DNA from: Fusibacter_A sp965140735
GTDB lineage: Bacteria; Bacillota; Clostridia; Peptostreptococcales; Acidaminobacteraceae
Length of the DNA: 64,000 nt
Reading direction: 5' to 3'
Assembly: GCA_965140735.1 (NCBI GenBank)
Contig: OZ223306.1
Location: 1,550,001 to 1,614,000 of the forward strand
The notes under the pieces are model-generated. The model was not told the origin of the DNA, made no database searches, and saw only the letters and a program-made list of their open reading frames with translations. This document shows, piece after piece, positions 43,699 to 51,772 of this stretch (positions within the stretch are counted from its first letter, which is position 1; each line of letters begins with the position of its first letter). A program made the position numbers and the translations under genes.

Positions 43699-43884
43699 AC
43701 ATAATAGCGATAACCATTCAACACGAATAAGCCTAATAGGCCTATATTGAATCCATTCTCACTTCTCGTAAAATAAGCTTCCTTCTCACTGCTTTCATCA
43801 CAAAGCGCACAACATTTAAACCTATTTAAGACAATAGGTGTTCATGTCAATGCTTTCGTAATTAAATTGACTTAATCATCAATA

Positions 43885-43905
43885 TTAGCAGTTAGATGGT
43901 GTCAT
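43885..43905 (-). CDS. Leader peptide (uORF) of the ABC-F attenuator
   Basis: A six-codon frame ATG-ACA-CCA-TCT-AAC-TGC-stop (peptide MTPSNC) starts about 37 nt after the predicted promoter -10. It has an AAAAGGAG site 11 nt before the ATG. Stalling of a drug-bound ribosome here would be the trigger for antitermination. The existence of the frame is seen; its translation is inferred. Confidence 0.55.
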   Translation of the reverse strand: MTPSNC

Positions 43906-43941
43906 ATAGTTAAGTGCTCCTTTTACTTTGAAGTTACTGTC

Positions 43942-43970
43942 AGTATAACAATGTTAAATTTATTTGTAAA
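43942..43970 (-). promoter_or_regulatory. Promoter of the ABC-F leader
   Basis: TTTACA (43965-43970) and TATACT (43942-43947) on the minus strand with 17 bp between, a near-consensus housekeeping promoter. Confidence 0.65.
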
Positions 43971-44052
43971 TACTAAATTAATGATGTGATTATTGCCAAA
44001 TCATGTTAAAATTAAATATGAACCTAAAATACAAAACTTACAGGGGGCTTAT

Positions 44053-44457
44053 ATGATTAAATTGATTATCGGACAACCAGGTATGGGTAAAACAAAAGAA
44101 ATGATTGATCATGCAAATGCAGCTGTTAAGATTTCAAAAGGTAATATTATTTTTATTGGTGAGTCAGATGAAAGCATTTTAGAAATTCATCATAATATTA
44201 GATATATTAATATTTCAGAATTTCCAATCAATTCATCTGATGAGTTTGTCGCTTTTTTACATGGTTTAATGAGCACCAATTACGATATTGAAAGTATGTA
44301 TTTAGATGGCATTTTAAATATTTTCATTCTGACACCAGAAGAAATATGTGAATGGCTTGAAAAAATCAAGGTTATTGCGAATCGCTTCAATATCCATTTT
44401 GAAATTAGTTTAAGTATGAATGGTAGTATTCCAGATTGTTTTTCACCTTATATCTAG
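44053..44457 (+). CDS. Small P-loop ATP-binding protein of unknown function
   Basis: A 134-residue protein with Walker A GQPGMGKT at 7-14, then NIIFIGESDE and a possible Walker B strand (SMYLDGILNIF). Short clostridial proteins of this layout are annotated only as ATP-binding or putative ATPase; the role is unknown. The start at 44053 follows AGGGGGC. A frame open 20 codons upstream from TTG has no site. A terminator follows. Confidence 0.75.
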   Translation: MIKLIIGQPGMGKTKEMIDHANAAVKISKGNIIFIGESDESILEIHHNIRYINISEFPINSSDEFVAFLHGLMSTNYDIESMYLDGILNIFILTPEEICEWLEKIKVIANRFNIHFEISLSMNGSIPDCFSPYI

Positions 44458-44503
44458 ATCAAAATTTTTTGGATATGAGAACATTATTATATGAGTAAAA
44501 TAA

Positions 44504-44533
44504 ACGAGCCTATGATTTAAATCAAAGGCTCGT
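44504..44533. terminator. Bidirectional terminator between converging genes
   Basis: Arms ACGAGCCT and AGGCTCGT with an inner TGATTT / ATCA-type stem. The minus-strand tail TTTATTTT is the better T-tract, serving the GNAT gene. Confidence 0.75.
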
Positions 44534-44568
44534 CTTCTGTTATCATGAACAATCAAAGCCACATAGCA

Positions 44569-45030
44569 TCAACGCTGTAAGTCGAACTCATATATTCTTG
44601 AACTATCACCCCAAGGATGATAGCCATCAGCAAGATAGTTAAATCCATATTTTTCATAGTATCCAATATGATCTGTACATAAATATAAATTTGAAAAGCC
44701 CGCTTCATTTGCATCTTCCTTAGCTTTATCGAGTAACAGTTTGCCATAGGCATTACCTCTGTACTCATTTTCAATATACACGGCACAAACCCATGGGTAC
44801 AAATCCATTCTACTGATAAAATCATTCGTGATAAGGCCAGCACAACCGATGATTTCTTCTTGTTCACTTAACAATAAATACCATTGAGGTAACGGTCTTT
44901 GCGCAAAAATGCTATTTGAAATACAATCTTCATAAATTTTCATAGTGGTCTCATTAGCCCATCTCTTTTGAAAATACTGAATGGCAATGTCTTTATAAGA
45001 TGGATTTTCTCTTATAGATATGATTTTCAT
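44569..45030 (-). CDS. GNAT family N-acetyltransferase
   Basis: A 153-residue acetyltransferase. The acetyl-CoA loop is EYRGNAYGKLLLDKAKEDA (about 90-108), preceded by WVCAVYIENEYRG, and the end has YYEKYGFNYLADG, both standard GNAT motifs. The acceptor (amino acid, peptide, antibiotic or protein) cannot be inferred. AGGAGG lies about ten bases before the ATG. Confidence 0.88.
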   Translation of the reverse strand: MKIISIRENPSYKDIAIQYFQKRWANETTMKIYEDCISNSIFAQRPLPQWYLLLSEQEEIIGCAGLITNDFISRMDLYPWVCAVYIENEYRGNAYGKLLLDKAKEDANEAGFSNLYLCTDHIGYYEKYGFNYLADGYHPWGDSSRIYEFDLQR

Positions 45031-45126
45031 ATGTCATTTTCCTCCTAGATTAGATTCACTTAAAATTATGCTTATGAAGAACGCTTAATCATTATTATAT
45101 CACTAACAACATATGGAATACCATCT

Positions 45127-46146
45127 CTATTTACTTCTTTGATAGGGGATAGGCCATTCAAAATCGTCTTGAAGGTTTTGTGATGCATGTAGCACCCAAT
45201 ATGGGTTTCTTAACAATTCACGTCCTAAAAAAACCAGATCCAATCTATCATTTTGAAGCATCTCTTCTGTCATCAAAGCACTTGTCACCAATCCACCACC
45301 AATAACTGGCAATTTCGTATTGGCTTTAATGGTCTCTGCAAATTTAATTTGATACCCTGGATAAACATTTATTGAAGATTGTACAACACCACCAGAACTG
45401 ACATTAATTATATCAATGCCCGCATCCTTCACTAGATTGATGAGATTTGCAACATCCTCAGGATGGTTTCCACCTTCTGCATACTCTTCAGCAGAAACTC
45501 TGAGAATCAAAGCTTTCTCTTTAGGCCACACTGTTCTAACCGCCATTATAACCTCTTTTAAAAATCTAGCTCTATGCTCTAAATTCCCGCCATATTTATC
45601 GGTTCTCTTATTGGTCAAAGGAGACATGAATTCATTAATCAAATAACCATGAGCACCGTGTACTTCAATCACGTCAAAGCCAGCTTTTTGTGCGCGTTCA
45701 GCACCTTTTCTAAAAGCCTCTATTGTGCTCTCAATATCATCTTGGTTCATTTCACGGGGCATCTGTATCTTATTGCTAAACGCAATTGGACTAGGAGCAA
45801 TAATGTTCTCTGTCTCCACGCCACATTTACGACCAGCATGTCCCAACTGAATGCCTACTTGGGCGCCATAAAGTTTACACTCATCTACGATCCTTTTTAA
45901 CCCTTCAATATGAGTATCCGCCCAGATGCCTAAATCCTGATCCGATATTCTACCACGTCTTTCAACTGCTGTGGCCTCCATGAGTATCAGCCCTACACCA
46001 CCAACAGCACGCGTCGTATAATGGATGTAATGCCACGAATTTGAATTACCATCTTTATCTGCACTATACATGCACATCGGTGGCATCACAATTCGATTCT
46101 TTAAAGTCAGATTTTTTATTTTATATTCAGATAATACTTTTGACAT
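45127..46146 (-). CDS. namA: NADPH dehydrogenase NamA (YqjM-like old yellow enzyme)
   Basis: A 339-residue FMN flavoenzyme that reduces activated C=C bonds. Class-specific residues are visible: the Cys and Tyr of PPMCMYSA (Cys near 25), QLGHAGRK (about 100-107), HGAHGYL with the His pair (near 164-167), and DLVFLGRELLRNPYW (phosphate-binding end). Length fits YqjM. Start behind GGAGTATT. Physiological substrate unknown, perhaps quinones or nitro compounds. Confidence 0.9.
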   Translation of the reverse strand: MSKVLSEYKIKNLTLKNRIVMPPMCMYSADKDGNSNSWHYIHYTTRAVGGVGLILMEATAVERRGRISDQDLGIWADTHIEGLKRIVDECKLYGAQVGIQLGHAGRKCGVETENIIAPSPIAFSNKIQMPREMNQDDIESTIEAFRKGAERAQKAGFDVIEVHGAHGYLINEFMSPLTNKRTDKYGGNLEHRARFLKEVIMAVRTVWPKEKALILRVSAEEYAEGGNHPEDVANLINLVKDAGIDIINVSSGGVVQSSINVYPGYQIKFAETIKANTKLPVIGGGLVTSALMTEEMLQNDRLDLVFLGRELLRNPYWVLHASQNLQDDFEWPIPYQRSK

Positions 46147-46220
46147 ATAATACTCCTTTATCTACATCCAATTTGAGTTACTGATTAATTTAGATACCCA
46201 AAATATTTTATGTTAAAGCA

Positions 46221-47153
46221 TTAATCATCGTGATCATCATCTTCATAGGATTCATGAGGATCACTGGATTCATCTAGCGTTCTATTTTCGTGGTTTTCGA
46301 CCTCATATTCATTCTTTTCTTCAGATTCATTAGAGTCTTCACGATTATCATATTCTTCATGTTCATCTTGATCTTCATACTCTTCATGTTCATCCTTCTC
46401 TATACGCTTAAATAGATCATGAATCTCTAAGTTTTTTATGTCATCCTCATCATAATCAGGATGTTCTTCTGATAGGAGATGACGCCCTAGTGAAAGACCT
46501 TCATCTTTCGTTTTTTCATAACTTTCATGATCTCCTATGAGTACTTCTGCACTGAGTGTTTCTGTATACACCGCCATGTTTTTTTCAATTATTCTAACCA
46601 TTTGATCCGAGTCGCTCTGAGTTGGCGCTACGGCTATGAGAACACTCTTCTGATCAATATTATAGCCAAGTAAAACCGCTTGATCCAGTATCTTAGTAAC
46701 TGCCCTTTCATAGGATTGCCCTTTTAACGATAATATGGATACCAATTGTTTTGCTTCTTTGTTCAAAGACAAAACTCTGATGACTTCTCCGTCTTTATTG
46801 AGCTCTAGCTCAAGACTTGGATTGATGTCTACACTCATCACAGCATAAGTCGCATTAAAAAGTGTGCTGTTTATCACAAGAACAACCATCAAGACTGCCG
46901 CAACGCCCCCTAAATATTTCATTATCCTAGGGAGACTCATTCTATTTCTAGCCGATGTGCTCAAGCCAAAATTAATCAGATCCTCATCTAAGTAATAAAT
47001 TTGATCGCCTACTCTATGCCCTGCTTTATAATGTATTTTAATATGCTCACCTTGATCGCTCAACACATGTAAATAGCCTGTATTAATTTCTAGGATAATG
47101 CCCTTATGCAATTTTTCTGAGTACTTTATTTGTCTCAATCTCTCATGATCCAT
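46221..47153 (-). CDS. rsgI: Anti-sigma-I factor RsgI-like membrane protein
   Basis: A 310-residue membrane protein. The cytosolic RsgI N-terminal domain (about 15-62, KGIILEINTGYLHVLSDQGE) binds SigI. One transmembrane helix (about 82-103) follows, then an outer conserved part (AVMSVDINPSLELELNKDGEVIRVL). The last about 80 residues are a low-complexity tail of His, Glu, Asp and Tyr ending HESYEDDDHDD. The gene overlaps the end of sigI by 19 bp. Family members of cellulolytic clostridia end in carbohydrate-binding domains; here only the acidic tail is present, as in simpler RsgI forms. Confidence 0.9.
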   Translation of the reverse strand: MDHERLRQIKYSEKLHKGIILEINTGYLHVLSDQGEHIKIHYKAGHRVGDQIYYLDEDLINFGLSTSARNRMSLPRIMKYLGGVAAVLMVVLVINSTLFNATYAVMSVDINPSLELELNKDGEVIRVLSLNKEAKQLVSILSLKGQSYERAVTKILDQAVLLGYNIDQKSVLIAVAPTQSDSDQMVRIIEKNMAVYTETLSAEVLIGDHESYEKTKDEGLSLGRHLLSEEHPDYDEDDIKNLEIHDLFKRIEKDEHEEYEDQDEHEEYDNREDSNESEEKNEYEVENHENRTLDESSDPHESYEDDDHDD

Positions 47154-47827
47154 CTTTTGATCGCCCCTAGCTCTTTAACAAAAATGATTATAACGGATGT
47201 AATAAAGATTCTATTTCTTTCCAATACTTTAACACTTGCTTTCAATGCCACGTGAATCTTTTGGATAGGCAAGCGATATTTTTCAAACATCACGGTTACA
47301 ATTGACTCATGTTCACTCACCTGCTTTGCTATTTTATAAGTGCGTTCTCTTGAATCTCTATGCTTTGGGTTATTTTCAAGCAAATCCTTAAAAGTAATTC
47401 TAAATTTCAAAAGCTCCGCTTTCCATGTGGCAATTTCATCTTCAAGTGCATTTTTTTTTTGGAATTCATTAAGTGTATTGGCAGATTGTATATGATCTAA
47501 GTCCCGAGTTTCCATAGCTTGAGCATTGGTCTTGTTTTTTTCGACATGTGTTTTAAGCCGACTTGTAATCATCCATTTTGCGTATGACAAAAAAAGGCCT
47601 CTTTGAACATCATATCGGTCAATGGCTTCATTAAAAGCCATTAATCCGATACTGAGTTCATCTGAGTCACCAATCTGTACATAGCTTCCAGTGAAATCAC
47701 TGACACATTTTATGATAAAAGGCATATATTTTTGGATCATCATATCCCTTGCCTCTTGTGCTCTCTTCGCATCAGAAAGTTCAGTGATAATGGTTTCAGT
47801 TGTGCTCTTTTTTTCATCATAATTCAT
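47135..47827 (-). CDS. sigI: RNA polymerase sigma factor SigI
   Basis: About 230 residues from the ATG at 47827; a second ATG three codons upstream has no proper spacing. Typical SigI opening (QKYMPFIIKCVSDFTGSYVQIGDSDELSIGLMAFNEAIDRYDVQRG) with the -10 binding region 2 and a C-terminal region that binds the -35. Paired with RsgI, it forms a membrane stress or heat/carbohydrate-response switch. A His/Asp-rich secreted protein gene ends 48 bp upstream on the same strand, so the three may form one transcription unit. Confidence 0.93.
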   Translation of the reverse strand: MNYDEKKSTTETIITELSDAKRAQEARDMMIQKYMPFIIKCVSDFTGSYVQIGDSDELSIGLMAFNEAIDRYDVQRGLFLSYAKWMITSRLKTHVEKNKTNAQAMETRDLDHIQSANTLNEFQKKNALEDEIATWKAELLKFRITFKDLLENNPKHRDSRERTYKIAKQVSEHESIVTVMFEKYRLPIQKIHVALKASVKVLERNRIFITSVIIIFVKELGAIKRWIMRD

Positions 47828-47875
47828 TGTGACCATCCTAAAATCAAACTTTTATTGCATCTATATTATAAAACT

Positions 47876-48550
47876 TTAATCATCTATTTCATGGTGATCG
47901 TCATGTCCTTGATTTCTATAATCTGTATCATGGGAATCGTGGGAATCGTGGGATTCATGGGATTCATGGTCTTCATAATTTTCATGATCATAATGCTCAT
48001 CGTACGCTTTATGGGTCAAATTATACGCTTCTGACTTATGATACTGATCTAACAAAGTCGTTAAATCATCACTTTGAATAACGAACTGATAGGGTTCCGT
48101 GATTATTAATTTGGATTTTAAGGTTGTTATCACTTGCTCAAGTGTGTTCCCTTTATAAAACTCTAGAGCTTGATTTATAGTGCCATCCATATTTTCTACC
48201 GATGTCAATATAAATTGTTCATTAAAAATAAGTCTGTAGTCTGTTTTAGAATCAATTAGGATCGTCATAGTTCTTGCTGTTGATGCTGTCGCCCTTGTTA
48301 CAGTTTTAGATATAGTTGTTTTAGATATAGTTGTTTTCGATGGTACTGAAGTTGTTTTGACTTCAGGTGCAGCTTTAGGCGTTGATTTAGGTGCAGATGT
48401 ACTGTTTGTATTGGTTTTTTCTTGAGTAGTTGCTGAGGTTACTGTATCTACAGTATTACCTTGTGCAATAGAAAAAGCACCTATACTTGATGTGACTAAT
48501 ATCAAACTTATACCCAAAATTAAACTTTTTCTAATACGATTATTTTTCAT
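47876..48550 (-). CDS. Secreted protein with His/Asp-rich tail, next to sigI
   Basis: A 224-residue exported protein. Signal peptide (about 1-30), Thr/Ser/Pro/Lys-rich linker (about 32-92) with a duplicated SKTTI element, then a small folded part (about 93-180, ILIDSKTDYRLIFNEQF). The tail (about 185-224) is made of short HESH, HDSH and HDD-type repeats, much like the end of the neighbouring RsgI. Such tails can bind divalent metals. I know no family for it. Start behind AAGGAGG. It is likely co-transcribed with sigI-rsgI. Confidence 0.72.
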   Translation of the reverse strand: MKNNRIRKSLILGISLILVTSSIGAFSIAQGNTVDTVTSATTQEKTNTNSTSAPKSTPKAAPEVKTTSVPSKTTISKTTISKTVTRATASTARTMTILIDSKTDYRLIFNEQFILTSVENMDGTINQALEFYKGNTLEQVITTLKSKLIITEPYQFVIQSDDLTTLLDQYHKSEAYNLTHKAYDEHYDHENYEDHESHESHDSHDSHDTDYRNQGHDDHHEIDD

Positions 48551-48604
48551 CTTTTCCTCCTTCGGTTCAATCTGTTATAGAATACAAACACTGATCCGTT
48601 TTTA

Positions 48605-48610
48605 GGGGGG
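48605..48610 (-). promoter_or_regulatory. Run of six C, possible SigI -35-like element
   Basis: On the minus strand, CCCCCC lies about 55 bp before the start of the secreted protein gene. Known SigI promoters use a C-rich -35. No convincing CGAA-type -10 is found at the right distance, so this is a weak suggestion of autoregulation. Confidence 0.2.
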
Positions 48611-48697
48611 AAAAAATAAAAAAATATAGATTAAAATTTAAAATTCATAATTCTGCAATTCTATTTCTACTCATCTTTTCACCTTTATGACACAAAT

Positions 48698-49498
48698 TCA
48701 CTTTATATAAGCCTGACCCATCTTGTGAATGATGGCTTTTACTAAATGACCACCCCATCTTTTAAATGGATTTAGTTTAACTTCATAAAAATAATCTGCA
48801 TTTAGCCATCCCTTTTCCGCCCAAAATTTATAGTCCAGAGCAGACGTATAGGTTTTACTCCTAAGACAGTTAAACATAAAAATATCATAAACAGAAGGCG
48901 TCTTTAATTTGCTATCTTTCAAAGTCTTAATAAATTTAACCGATACTGATTTAAGAGCTTTATTCTTCTTACGAAAATAAGATTCATCATATCCAAGTAC
49001 ACTGGCTTGTACACGGTCTTTAAAATACATTGGTGAACAAATTTGTAGATTTCCAAGTAAATCTAACCCCCATCCAGAAGCTGTCATCTTTAAATATTTA
49101 TAAACTTGCTTATTACCGCCACCATCTGTAGTGATCACAATTAGTGTAGGTTTCCCTACCAGTTCTTGTCGATGAAACCAATAGGATAGCCGATCTATAA
49201 ATCGCTTTAGTTGTGCCGTCACCTGATATGCATATACTGGAGTTGCAATGATAAGACCATCAGCTGATATAAGACGTGCTTTAAGCCCTTCAAGATGATC
49301 TGATTTACAAGGGCATTTTTCTTCACCACTTTGGAAGCAAAGGCAACAGCCAACACAATCTTTAATATTATAATCTCCTAGAAATATATAATCAAAATCT
49401 ACTTTTTCATCTTTATCAAGAATTGTGGCTTCAATCTCCTTACAGATATTATAGCTGTCTTTTTTCCTCGGACTTCCCATTAAAACTGCAATTTTCAT
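48698..49498 (-). CDS. Flavodoxin-fold NADPH-dependent FMN reductase
   Basis: About 266 residues from the ATG at 49498 behind AAAGGTG. The frame runs 33 codons further but crosses the operator and has no site. The N-terminal FMN-binding phosphate loop is MGSPRKKDSYN (about 6-16). A Cys-rich loop (GCCLCFQSGEEKCPCKS, near 50-65) is like iron-sulfur flavoproteins, followed by DGLIIATPVYAYQVTAQLKRFIDRL. It probably transfers electrons or detoxifies quinones or nitro compounds. An inverted repeat just upstream matches one before the PadR gene, so it is likely PadR-controlled. Confidence 0.82.
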   Translation of the reverse strand: MKIAVLMGSPRKKDSYNICKEIEATILDKDEKVDFDYIFLGDYNIKDCVGCCLCFQSGEEKCPCKSDHLEGLKARLISADGLIIATPVYAYQVTAQLKRFIDRLSYWFHRQELVGKPTLIVITTDGGGNKQVYKYLKMTASGWGLDLLGNLQICSPMYFKDRVQASVLGYDESYFRKKNKALKSVSVKFIKTLKDSKLKTPSVYDIFMFNCLRSKTYTSALDYKFWAEKGWLNADYFYEVKLNPFKRWGGHLVKAIIHKMGQAYIK

Positions 49499-49514
49499 TT
49501 TAACACCTTTCTTA

Positions 49515-49530
49515 TATCCAACGTTGGATA
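49515..49530. promoter_or_regulatory. PadR-type operator before the flavoprotein gene
   Basis: Perfect palindrome TATCCAACGTTGGATA, 17 bp upstream of the flavoprotein start. It is the same site as 50226-50241 except for one central base pair. Confidence 0.75.
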
Positions 49531-49577
49531 CTAATTTATTTTTAAAGCCATACCTCATAGGGTATGACTTTAAGATT

Positions 49578-50186
49578 TCAAATTGAATATTTTTCAAAAT
49601 AATCTTCTGAGACAGAAAAATCCACTTTTTTTATAAGTCTCGAAATTTCTAGAGATTTCAAAAGTGTTTCGTCAATATTGTCCACTAAAATACGATGCCA
49701 CTCTATTTGATTTTCAATCGTACTAATCATGAGCTTAAAAGTGGCTTTTTCAACAATCCCAGCTGTATGACTTTTTTGTTCAAACCACGTATTAATTTCA
49801 TCCAACGATTGTTCTAATTTTTTTATATGGTTTTCGACACCAGAGATCACCATTGGCTTAGTGAGGTTTGCCATAATCGGATAAATCAAAAACTTTTCTG
49901 AAGTAAAAGTACCTATTGGTTTTTTAAGTTCTTCTAAAGCCATCTGACCGAGCATATCACGCCCCTTTGTCGTTATAGCATAAATTCTTTTTGATTTTTC
50001 ATGTGCCCCTATCTTCTCTACTAAGTCTATCAACCCCTCTTTTTGAAGTTTATTCATGGCATAATAAATGGAACCCGAATGGATACTATTCCACTCTTCC
50101 ATATGGTTCATCTGTATAAACTTTTGAATTTCATAACCATGAGTTGACTTAAGGCTTAAATAATATAAAATCAATAATTGTACCAT
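49578..50186 (-). CDS. PadR family regulator
   Basis: A 202-residue regulator. The N-terminal winged helix (about 1-85) has LLILYYLSLKSTHGYEI, GSIYYAMNKLQKEGLI and KRIYAITTKGRDML, the PadR pattern. The long C-terminal helical domain (about 95-195) makes the dimer. It lies upstream of the flavoprotein gene with 79 bp between, and the same palindrome occurs before both genes, which points to self-regulation and control of the flavoprotein. Start behind GGAG. Confidence 0.93.
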   Translation of the reverse strand: MVQLLILYYLSLKSTHGYEIQKFIQMNHMEEWNSIHSGSIYYAMNKLQKEGLIDLVEKIGAHEKSKRIYAITTKGRDMLGQMALEELKKPIGTFTSEKFLIYPIMANLTKPMVISGVENHIKKLEQSLDEINTWFEQKSHTAGIVEKATFKLMISTIENQIEWHRILVDNIDETLLKSLEISRLIKKVDFSVSEDYFEKYSI

Positions 50187-50225
50187 TCTTTTTTCTCCAC
50201 TGCACTCTGACTTATGAATATTATA

Positions 50226-50241
50226 TATCCAACATTGGATA
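50226..50241. promoter_or_regulatory. PadR-type operator before padR gene
   Basis: TATCCAACATTGGATA, 40 bp before the PadR start. It is an inverted repeat of TATCCAA with a one-base difference from the site at 49515-49530. Confidence 0.75.
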
Positions 50242-50304
50242 CTGTAAAGTCTTTTTAGTATTCCTTTAGATTTTTCTTAACTCTGCTCTTCGAGACATAA
50301 AATA

Positions 50305-50331
50305 AAGGTGTCAATCGTTAGCTGACACCTT
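50305..50331 (-). terminator. Terminator after the lipoprotein gene
   Basis: Arms AAGGTGTCA and TGACACCTT around a 9-nt loop, with TTATTTTA on the minus strand. It lies just past the stop of the lipoprotein gene that ends at 50363. Confidence 0.75.
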
Positions 50332-50362
50332 CACATATAATTTATGATTACTTTTTATAAAT

Positions 50363-51421
50363 TCAATACAACATTTCTAATTTTTGTTTCAAATCATCAG
50401 CGATTGATTGGGACATTGGATATAGCAACTCTACATTTTCAACTGATCCAAAAACAACTTCTCTCTTTTCCTCAATAATTTTTAGGATTCGAGAAGCAGC
50501 TTCTGTTGTAATTGGATATTGATCGTCTTTCACGATAGACTGATAAAAGTCCACAAGTTCTTGAGTTGGATAATAATCCGTTCCCAACAGGCCATTAGAG
50601 ATATTTGGATTCACCGTGTTCCAGATTGCAACAGAGAACTGAATGCGAATATCCTCAAACATCTCAGGTTGCTCACTTTTAATTTGTTTTCCAAAAGATT
50701 GCAAATAGGCCTCATAAGCGTACATCCTTACTTTTAAAGTTTCTAGATCAACTGCTAAATATTCTTCATTTGTCAAAGGTTGCTTGAGTTCTTCAGCCAT
50801 AATGGCTAAATAGCGACTATATTGTTCTGATACTCGCCCTTCATACATGGATAACAGTTCGACATAATCCAATTGAGGATAATATGAACCCTCGCCATTA
50901 TATAATGCATACCCCAATTCTAACGTTTTTTGAACTAATGTCTTATAAGCTTCTGTCTGTAATTTATCAACTAACTGTAACTTATTAACACCGTAAACAA
51001 TATAGCTAGCTTGATCAGAAAGTGCATTCATAATTTCTTCATGTATGCCAGATACTTCATCACTATAATACAGATTAATTTCGTCCGTAAGGTGTTCTTT
51101 TAAATAAGCTTGATGTGTTATAAAAAGCATGTCCATATCATTTATATCAAAATCATTTATATAATTGGGAAGAACTGCTTTATACTCTACTATTCTCCCC
51201 TCTTTCAATAAAGACACTAGGGCCTCTTTTTCAGCTTCTTTGTCAATCGAATCCGCTTCTGTATTTTCAGAATGGATTTCATCAGATTCTTTATTTGTCT
51301 CTTGAGTTACATCTTGAGATTCAGTAGGACTAACATTTTGAACTTCATTGTTTGCTTTAGATTGACATCCAGTCATAAGAAGTGCAAATACGGTAATCCC
51401 AATAATCATTTTTCTTTTCAT
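50363..51421 (-). CDS. Lipoprotein of unknown function
   Basis: A 352-residue lipoprotein: signal peptide and lipobox LMTGC (Cys near 19), then an acidic, Gln/Glu-rich linker to about 65, then a helical region (about 66-350) with no family I recognise. It would be anchored on the outer face of the membrane. The ribosome binding site AGGAGG is unusually far (29 nt) from the start, and a two-codon frame ATG-ACC-stop (51429-51437) lies between them. The gene ends in a good terminator and appears to stand alone. Confidence 0.7.
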   Translation of the reverse strand: MKRKMIIGITVFALLMTGCQSKANNEVQNVSPTESQDVTQETNKESDEIHSENTEADSIDKEAEKEALVSLLKEGRIVEYKAVLPNYINDFDINDMDMLFITHQAYLKEHLTDEINLYYSDEVSGIHEEIMNALSDQASYIVYGVNKLQLVDKLQTEAYKTLVQKTLELGYALYNGEGSYYPQLDYVELLSMYEGRVSEQYSRYLAIMAEELKQPLTNEEYLAVDLETLKVRMYAYEAYLQSFGKQIKSEQPEMFEDIRIQFSVAIWNTVNPNISNGLLGTDYYPTQELVDFYQSIVKDDQYPITTEAASRILKIIEEKREVVFGSVENVELLYPMSQSIADDLKQKLEMLY

Positions 51422-51772
51422 TGTTATGTTAGGTCATTTTGTAGACCTTTCCTCCTCTTCATCATAGTACTTCTCCAGTATAAAGCTAAAATATGTATAA
51501 GTTGTGTCCATATGCTTTCAATTCCATTAAAATAAGTTTAAAATTCTTTGTAATTTATCTACAAAGTAAATCCCCTTAAAAAAGAATTTGTGGCCTTCAT
51601 AAACCACTTGAGCATTACGCATAATATTATGTTAACCCCTTTTAAAAATCGCTTGTTAAATTCTTATAAAATAGAGATCAAATTTACTGAATTTTACTAT
51701 AAATTTGATATAATAGAACCATCCAAATCATGTATTTTTGGGGCTACTATTAAAAATTATGGGAGGCAAAAC
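51422..51772. other. Divergent 351-bp leader region
   Basis: Region between the lipoprotein and 5'-nucleotidase genes. It holds an extended -10 promoter at 51707-51714 on the plus strand and the odd lipoprotein leader. Nothing else is supported. Confidence 0.45.
51707..51714 (+). promoter_or_regulatory. Extended -10 promoter of the 5'-nucleotidase gene
   Basis: TGATATAAT (extended -10, TG-n-TATAAT) about 59 bp before the start codon. No good -35 is seen, which is common for extended -10 promoters. Confidence 0.5.

Noticed and set aside
46221..48550. Short repeats as a CRISPR array
   Set aside because: The repeated bases encode in-frame His/Asp/Glu-rich tails in two genes; there are no uniform spacers.
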